From Acidobacteriota bacterium (GTDB taxonomy: Bacteria > Actinomycetota > Acidimicrobiia > Acidimicrobiales > UBA8190): a stretch of 9,490 nt of DNA. The position numbers and the translations under genes are program-made. The DNA lies in contig JAGWNV010000078.1 in the NCBI GenBank assembly GCA_028872975.1, forward strand, positions 1 through 9,490, written 5' to 3'. The notes beneath the pieces were generated by a model. It had not been told where the DNA came from, searched no databases, and saw only the letters and a list, made by a program, of their open reading frames with translations. How positions within the stretch are numbered: the first letter of the stretch is position 1; each line of letters begins with the position of its first letter. Below are positions 6,237 through 9,490 of the stretch, piece by piece.

Positions 6237-6538
6237 AGGTCACCTCCGCACTTCTTGCACACCCGGACCTTGCGGCCCTGGTCGTCGATCCTCACGCCGA
6301 TGCGCGACGGCCCGCAGGAGGCGCAGACGATGGCGACCGCCGAGACGGGGATGGGCATGTCCTTGTCGATGATCCCGCCCTGCATGGTGGCGCCCCTGGG
6401 CTTCGTGTGGCGCTTGGCCATGTTGGCCCCGTCCACCACGACGGTGCCCGCCTTGGGGAAGGCGCGCATGACCTCGCCCCGCTTGCCGCGGTGCTTCCCC
6501 GAGAGGACCTCGACCGTGTCTCCCTTGCGGATCCGCAT
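6233..6538 (-). CDS. rplX: 50S ribosomal protein L24, four-cysteine form
   Basis: Early assembly initiator of the large subunit that lies beside the peptide exit tunnel. The 101 residues begin with the KOW motif (RKGDTVEVLSGKHRGKRGEV, about 4-23) and continue with ANMAKRHTKP and GGIIDKDMPIPVS, as expected. The C-terminus carries Cys72, Cys75, Cys94 and Cys97 in two CXXC pairs, a potential zinc ribbon found in many bacterial L24 proteins. ATG at 6538-6536 shares a base with the rplN stop (TGATG) and follows GGAGGTG at good spacing. It ends in a 4-base overlap with rplE. Confidence 0.98.
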   Translation of the reverse strand: MRIRKGDTVEVLSGKHRGKRGEVMRAFPKAGTVVVDGANMAKRHTKPRGATMQGGIIDKDMPIPVSAVAIVCASCGPSRIGVRIDDQGRKVRVCKKCGGDL

Positions 6539-6906
6539 CACAACACCTCCGGGGCCAGCGAGACGATCCGCATGAACCGCTTGTCGCGCAGCTCCCGGCC
6601 CACGGGGCCGAAGATCCGGGTCCCTCGTGGCTGCTGCTGCTCGTTGATGAGCACCGCTGCGTTCTCGTCGAACTTGATGTAGCTCCCGTCGGGGCGGCGC
6701 CGCTCCTTGGCGGTGCGGACCACGACGCACTTCACGACCTCTCCCTTCTTCACCGCGGCCCCGGGGATGGCGTCCTTCACCGTGGCCACGAAGATGTCGC
6801 CGATGCCGGCGTAGCGGCGCCGGGACCCGCCCAGGACCTTGATGCAGAGCACCTCGCGGGCGCCCGAGTTGTCGGCCACCTTGAGCCGGGACTCCTGCTG
6901 GATCAC
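6538..6906 (-). CDS. rplN: 50S ribosomal protein L14
   Basis: Large-subunit interface protein that contributes to bridges B5 and B8 and is the docking site of the silencing factor RsfS. The product is exactly 122 residues, the usual length. It begins with the initiator followed by IQQESRLKVADNSGAREVLC and contains GGSRRRYAGIGDIFVATVKDA; the end is RGTRIFGPVGRELRDKRFMRI. The start is GTG at 6906-6904; an upstream in-frame candidate would add eleven non-homologous residues. It overlaps the rpsQ stop as GTGA, with GGAG 8 bases upstream. In E. coli the spc promoter lies before this gene; here there is no space for one, so the S10 and spc blocks read as one unit. Confidence 0.98.
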   Translation of the reverse strand: MIQQESRLKVADNSGAREVLCIKVLGGSRRRYAGIGDIFVATVKDAIPGAAVKKGEVVKCVVVRTAKERRRPDGSYIKFDENAAVLINEQQQPRGTRIFGPVGRELRDKRFMRIVSLAPEVL

Positions 6907-7175
6907 CGGGCACGCTCCAGCACCTCGGTCACCCGCCACCGCTTGGTCTTCGACACAGGCCGGGTCTCCATGATCCGGACCCGGTCCCCGACCTTGGCGT
7001 CGTTGGCCTGGTCGTGGGCGTAGAGCTTGGTGGTCCGCTGGACGGTCTTGCCGTAGCGGGCGTGGCGCACCCGCTCGGTCACGGCGACGACGACCGTGGC
7101 GTCCATCTTGTCGGACACCACGGTGCCCTCCCGCACCTTCCGGTTGGCCCGAGACGGCGTCTGCTCGTCGGCCAT
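6903..7175 (-). CDS. rpsQ: 30S ribosomal protein S17
   Basis: Primary 16S rRNA-binding protein with an OB fold. The 90 residues show KVREGTVVSDKMDATVVVAV, then ERVRHARYGKTVQRTTKLYAHD and the VGDRVRIMETRPVSKTKRWR signature, all diagnostic. The start is ambiguous: GTG at 7178-7176 overlaps the rpmC stop by 4 bases, while the next codon is ATG at 7175-7173 (TGATG). GGAGG at 7187-7183 lies 7 bases from the ATG but only 4 from the GTG, so the ATG is preferred. The N-terminal ten residues before the fold are short and variable. It overlaps rplN by 4 bases. Confidence 0.97.
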   Translation of the reverse strand: MADEQTPSRANRKVREGTVVSDKMDATVVVAVTERVRHARYGKTVQRTTKLYAHDQANDAKVGDRVRIMETRPVSKTKRWRVTEVLERAR

Positions 7176-7573
7176 CACTGGTCCTCCTCGTCGTCGTCCT
7201 CGTCCTCGGCGACGACCTCTTCCTCGAGGTCTTCCTCGGCCACGAACTGGTCCTCGAGCTCCTCGTCGGCGAGCTCCTCGGCCTCGGCCTCCTCCGCCAC
7301 CACGGCGGCGGCCTTGGCCCGACGGGGGCGGGGCGGTGCCGCCGGGGCGGGGGCGGGGGCGAAGGGCCTGCCCTCGGCCTCGGCGATCTCCCTGTCCCGG
7401 AGCACGGTGAGGGTCCGGGCCACGTCCTTGCGGACCTCGGCCAGGCGGGCCGGGTTGTCGAGCTGGCCGGTGGCCAGCTGGAAGCGGAGGTTGAGCAGCT
7501 CCCGGCGGGACTCGGCCAGGCGCGTCTCGAGCTCCTCCTCCTCGAGCTCGCGGAGCTCGGCGGCGGTGGTCAT
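7175..7573 (-). CDS. rpmC: 50S ribosomal protein L29 with long acidic C-terminal tail
   Basis: Two-helix protein at the rim of the peptide exit tunnel, next to L23, where chaperones, SRP and the translocon dock. The core is residues 1-67, with ELEEEELETRLAESRRELLN followed by LRFQLATGQLDNPARLAEVR and KDVARTLTVLRDREI, all standard. Ordinary L29 ends there at 60-75 residues; this product runs to 132. Residues 70-93 are a Pro/Ala linker with a basic patch (PRPRRAK), and 94-132 are 39 residues of which 25 are Glu or Asp, ending EDEDDDEEDQ. ATG at 7573-7571 overlaps the rplP stop (ATGA), with GAGGT upstream. The tail codons keep the operon's GC bias and the next gene overlaps its stop, so the tail is not a simple read-through. 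Its function is unknown to me. Confidence 0.95.
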   Translation of the reverse strand: MTTAAELRELEEEELETRLAESRRELLNLRFQLATGQLDNPARLAEVRKDVARTLTVLRDREIAEAEGRPFAPAPAPAAPPRPRRAKAAAVVAEEAEAEELADEELEDQFVAEEDLEEEVVAEDEDDDEEDQ

Positions 7574-8013
7574 GCCTCCACCTCGACCTCGGCCGTCCCG
7601 TGGGTGCCGGGGCGGACGACGAAGCGGGCCTTGAAGGGCAGCTTCTGGATGGCCCGCTCCATGGCGGCCTTGGCCAGGTCCCGGTCCACGCCGGCCAGCT
7701 CGAAGAGGACCCGGCCGGGGCGGACGACGGCCACCCAGTGCTCGGGGTTGCCCTTCCCCGAGCCCATCCGGGTCTCGGCGGGCTTCTGGGTCACCGGCTT
7801 GTCGGGGAAGACCCGGATCCAGACCTTGCCGCCGCGCTTCACGTGGCGGGTCATGGCGATACGGGCGGCCTCGATCTGGCGCTGGGTGAGCCAGCCCGGC
7901 TCGAGGGCCTGGATTCCGAAGTCACCGAAGTTGACCGTGGTGCCGCCCTTGGCCGCGCCCTCGGTGCGCCCGCGGTGCTGCTTGCGGTGCTTCACCTTGC
8001 GGGGCATCAACAT
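7570..8013 (-). CDS. rplP: 50S ribosomal protein L16
   Basis: Late-assembling large-subunit protein near the A site that helps position aminoacyl-tRNA. The 147 residues open MLMPRKVKHRKQHRGR, followed by NFGDFGIQALEPGWLTQRQI, AARIAMTRHVKRGGKVWIRV and FPDKPVTQKPAETRMGSGKG. Arg82 in that last motif corresponds to E. coli Arg81, the residue hydroxylated by RoxA in that species; whether it is modified here cannot be told. ATG at 8013-8011 shares a base with the rpsC stop and lies 8 bases from GGAG, better than the ATG two codons later. The gene overlaps rpmC by 4 bases. The length is slightly above the E. coli protein because of a short acidic end (AEVEVEA). Confidence 0.98.
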   Translation of the reverse strand: MLMPRKVKHRKQHRGRTEGAAKGGTTVNFGDFGIQALEPGWLTQRQIEAARIAMTRHVKRGGKVWIRVFPDKPVTQKPAETRMGSGKGNPEHWVAVVRPGRVLFELAGVDRDLAKAAMERAIQKLPFKARFVVRPGTHGTAEVEVEA

Positions 8014-8954
8014 CAGTCCGTCTCCTTGCGGAAGTGGGGCGTCTCGTGGTGCTCCACCCGGGTGCGGCGCTCGATCTCCTCCTCCTCGGCGAGGAGGCGC
8101 TCGAGGTCACCATCGCCTTCGGTGGCCCCGGGCAGGGGGGTGGGGGCCGCCTCGCCGTCGGGAGCCGGACCGGTGGTGGTGGGGGCGCTGCCCGGCTCGC
8201 CCTGCTCGGCGCGGCGCCGGCCGCCGCCGGCGGTGACGAGCCGGCGGGGACCGCTCTGGCCCGAGGTCTCCCCGGCGGCCATGGCCGCCTCGCGGGAGAT
8301 CTTGTCCTCCGAGGAGAGCTTGTAGGGGAGGATGTCGCCCTTGTAGATCCACACCTTCACGCCGATGCGGCCGAAGGTGGTCCGGGCCTCCCGGAACCCG
8401 TAGTCGATGTCGGCCCGGAGGGTGTGCAGCGGCACCCGGCCCTCCCGGTAGCCCTCCTTGCGGGCCATCTCGGAGCCGCCCAGGCGACCCGAGCACTGGA
8501 CCCGGACCCCGAGGGCGCCGGCCTTCGTCACCGTCTGCATGGCCCGCTTCATGGCACGGCGGAACGCGACCCGCCTGGCCAGCTGGTCGCCGATGCTCTG
8601 GGCGATGAGCGCGGCGTCGAGCTCGGGCTGCTTGATCTCCTGGATGTTGAGCTGGATGCGGTTGCGCAGGCCGGTGATGTCCTCGAGCTTCTTCTTGAGC
8701 CGGTCCGCCTCCGACCCCCGCCGGCCGATGACGATGCCGGGCCGGGCGGTGTGGATGTCCACGCGCAGCCGGTCCCGGGTGCGCTCGATCTCGATCCGGC
8801 TCACCGCCGCCGACTCGAGCTGGGACATGAGGTAGTGGCGGATCTTCCAGTCCTCGACCACGAAGTCCTGGTAGTTGCGCTCCTCGAACCACCGCGACTT
8901 CCAGTCGGTGGTGACCCCGAGGCGGAACCCGTAGGGGTTGACCTTCTGGCCCAT
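8013..8954 (-). CDS. rpsC: 30S ribosomal protein S3 with long C-terminal extension
   Basis: Small-subunit head protein lining the mRNA entry tunnel. Of 313 residues, the N-terminal part opens MGQKVNPYGFRLGVT. A KH domain follows with GIVIGRRGSEADRLKKKL; its GXXG loop is at 77-80. The C-terminal domain covers about 110-212 and ends TTFGRIGVKVWIYKGDILP. Most bacterial S3 proteins end at 210-235 residues, and some actinobacterial ones reach about 275. Here 84 more follow position 229: a Gly/Arg-rich stretch (GGGRRRAEQ), a Pro/Thr/Ala-rich linker, and a charged end with LERLLAEEEEIERRTR. ATG at 8954-8952 shares a base with the rplV stop; GGAGGAG lies upstream at good spacing. Identity is certain; the tail is unassigned. 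Confidence 0.97.
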   Translation of the reverse strand: MGQKVNPYGFRLGVTTDWKSRWFEERNYQDFVVEDWKIRHYLMSQLESAAVSRIEIERTRDRLRVDIHTARPGIVIGRRGSEADRLKKKLEDITGLRNRIQLNIQEIKQPELDAALIAQSIGDQLARRVAFRRAMKRAMQTVTKAGALGVRVQCSGRLGGSEMARKEGYREGRVPLHTLRADIDYGFREARTTFGRIGVKVWIYKGDILPYKLSSEDKISREAAMAAGETSGQSGPRRLVTAGGGRRRAEQGEPGSAPTTTGPAPDGEAAPTPLPGATEGDGDLERLLAEEEEIERRTRVEHHETPHFRKETD

Positions 8955-9490
8955 CAGTCGCTCTCCTCCGTGGCGCCCTCGGCGGCCGCCTCGTCGTCTG
9001 CTGCCTCGCCGGACTCCCCCGCCACCTCGCCGGCGGCGTCCTCGGCTCCGTCCTCGACGTCCTCGACGTCCTCGTCCTCGACGACCTCGTCGGTGACGTC
9101 CTCGAGCTCGTCCTCGGGCGTCTCCTCAACCTGGTCGAGCACCGGCTCCTCGGCTGCGGCGGGCCGGCCCCGACGGGAGGCGGCCACGCGGCGGGACCGG
9201 GTGGCGGCGGTGGAGACGGCCTGGCGGGCCCGGCGGCGCTGGAGACGGTCCTCGGGGAGCCGGCTCACGATCACGGTGATGTGGCAGGTGCGCTTGCGGA
9301 TCCGGGTGGCCCGGCCCCGGGCCCGGGGGCGCCAGCGCTTGACCGTCGTGCCCTCGTCGGCGTAGCAGGCCGAGACGTAGAGCTCGTCGGCGGACATCTC
9401 GTCATTGGTGACGGCATTGGCGATCGCCGAGGCCAGCACCTTGCCGATGACGTCGGCGGCCTCACGGGTCGTGCCCGCGAGGATCTCGCG
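8954..9490 (-). CDS. rplV: 50S ribosomal protein L22 (5' end cut by window) with acidic tail
   Basis: Large-subunit protein whose globular part sits at the exit-tunnel opening and whose hairpin reaches the tunnel wall. The frame is open to the window edge, giving 178 visible residues; about 25-35 N-terminal residues are missing. Visible core: REILAGTTREAADVIGKVLA, then SAIANAVTNDEMSADELYVS, DEGTTVKRWRPRARGRATRI and RKRTCHITVIVS; the RPRARGRA stretch belongs to the tunnel hairpin. After HITVIVS most L22 proteins end. Here a basic segment (RRRARQ, SRRVAASRRGRP) is followed by a 65-residue tail (codons 9151-8957) containing 32 Glu or Asp. A start at the GTG near 9439 would cut the conserved fold and is not used. 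It overlaps rpsC by one base (TGATG). Confidence 0.95.
   Translation of the reverse strand, partial: REILAGTTREAADVIGKVLASAIANAVTNDEMSADELYVSACYADEGTTVKRWRPRARGRATRIRKRTCHITVIVSRLPEDRLQRRRARQAVSTAATRSRRVAASRRGRPAAAEEPVLDQVEETPEDELEDVTDEVVEDEDVEDVEDGAEDAAGEVAGESGEAADDEAAAEGATEESD
9050..9082. repeat. Short tandem repeat in the rplV acidic tail
   Basis: On the plus strand the 9-mer GTCCTCGAC occurs at 9050-9058 and 9059-9067, then a 6-base partial GTCCTC at 9068-9073, then a full copy at 9074-9082. On the coding strand this gives the VEDVED-type run in the L22 tail. The pattern suggests the tail grew by slippage or short duplications. Confidence 0.75.

Noticed and set aside
7180..7294. A frameshift making the acidic L29 tail spurious.
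   Set aside because: The frame keeps GC-rich third positions to its end and its stop overlaps the rpsQ start, as at neighbouring junctions. Similar tails occur on L22, which makes an error here less likely.
8034..9365. A plus-strand open frame of about 440 codons opposite rpsC and rplV.
   Set aside because: It is antisense to two certain ribosomal genes, its composition mirrors their codons, and it resembles no family. Lack of stops is expected opposite GC-rich genes.
1..9490. An embedded novel system such as a defence, toxin-antitoxin or mobile element.
   Set aside because: All 18 genes are in the conserved S10-spc order with at most 68 bases between them, so there is no room for an inserted gene and no insertion-sequence ends were seen.

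Overview
The window is one uninterrupted stretch of a ribosomal-protein superoperon, read entirely from the minus strand (transcription runs from position 9490 down to 1). It holds 18 genes in the classic bacterial S10-spc order: rplV (5' end cut off), rpsC, rplP, rpmC, rpsQ, rplN, rplX, rplE, rpsN, rpsH, rplF, rplR, rpsE, rpmD, rplO, secY, adk and map (3' end cut off). No tRNA, rRNA, mobile element, CRISPR array or unexpected accessory gene is visible. The long plus-strand open frames are shadows of these genes.

The DNA is very GC-rich, with third codon positions almost all G or C. The S14 protein is the short zinc-binding type, adenylate kinase has a four-cysteine zinc LID, and several ribosomal proteins carry long C-terminal extensions. 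Together these point to a high-GC actinobacterium. The adenylate kinase P-loop (G-K-Q-G-A-G-K-G) and the tails suggest a deep lineage such as Acidimicrobiia, but that placement is inference.

Layout in transcription order: 9490-6903 is the end of the S10 part (L22, S3, L16, L29, S17); 6906-2760 is the spc ribosomal part (L14, L24, L5, S14, S8, L6, L18, S5, L30, L15); 2759-2692 is a 68-base spacer with two inverted repeats; 2691-1 holds secY, adk and map. Eleven of the 17 junctions overlap by 1 or 4 bases (TGATG, ATGA or GTGA), so translation is probably coupled along most of the transcript. The S10 and spc sections are joined by a GTGA overlap with no room for a separate promoter.

The genes work together: small- and large-subunit proteins of the decoding centre, 5S region and peptide exit tunnel, then the SecY translocon that docks at the exit tunnel, then adenylate kinase (nucleotide balance), then methionine aminopeptidase (nascent-chain processing at the same exit site). 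The unusual points are the strongly acidic C-terminal tails on L22 and L29, both exit-tunnel proteins; extensions on S3, L30 and L15; and the paired hairpins just upstream of a TTG-started secY. I see no wholly new system here; these are variations on a conserved locus.
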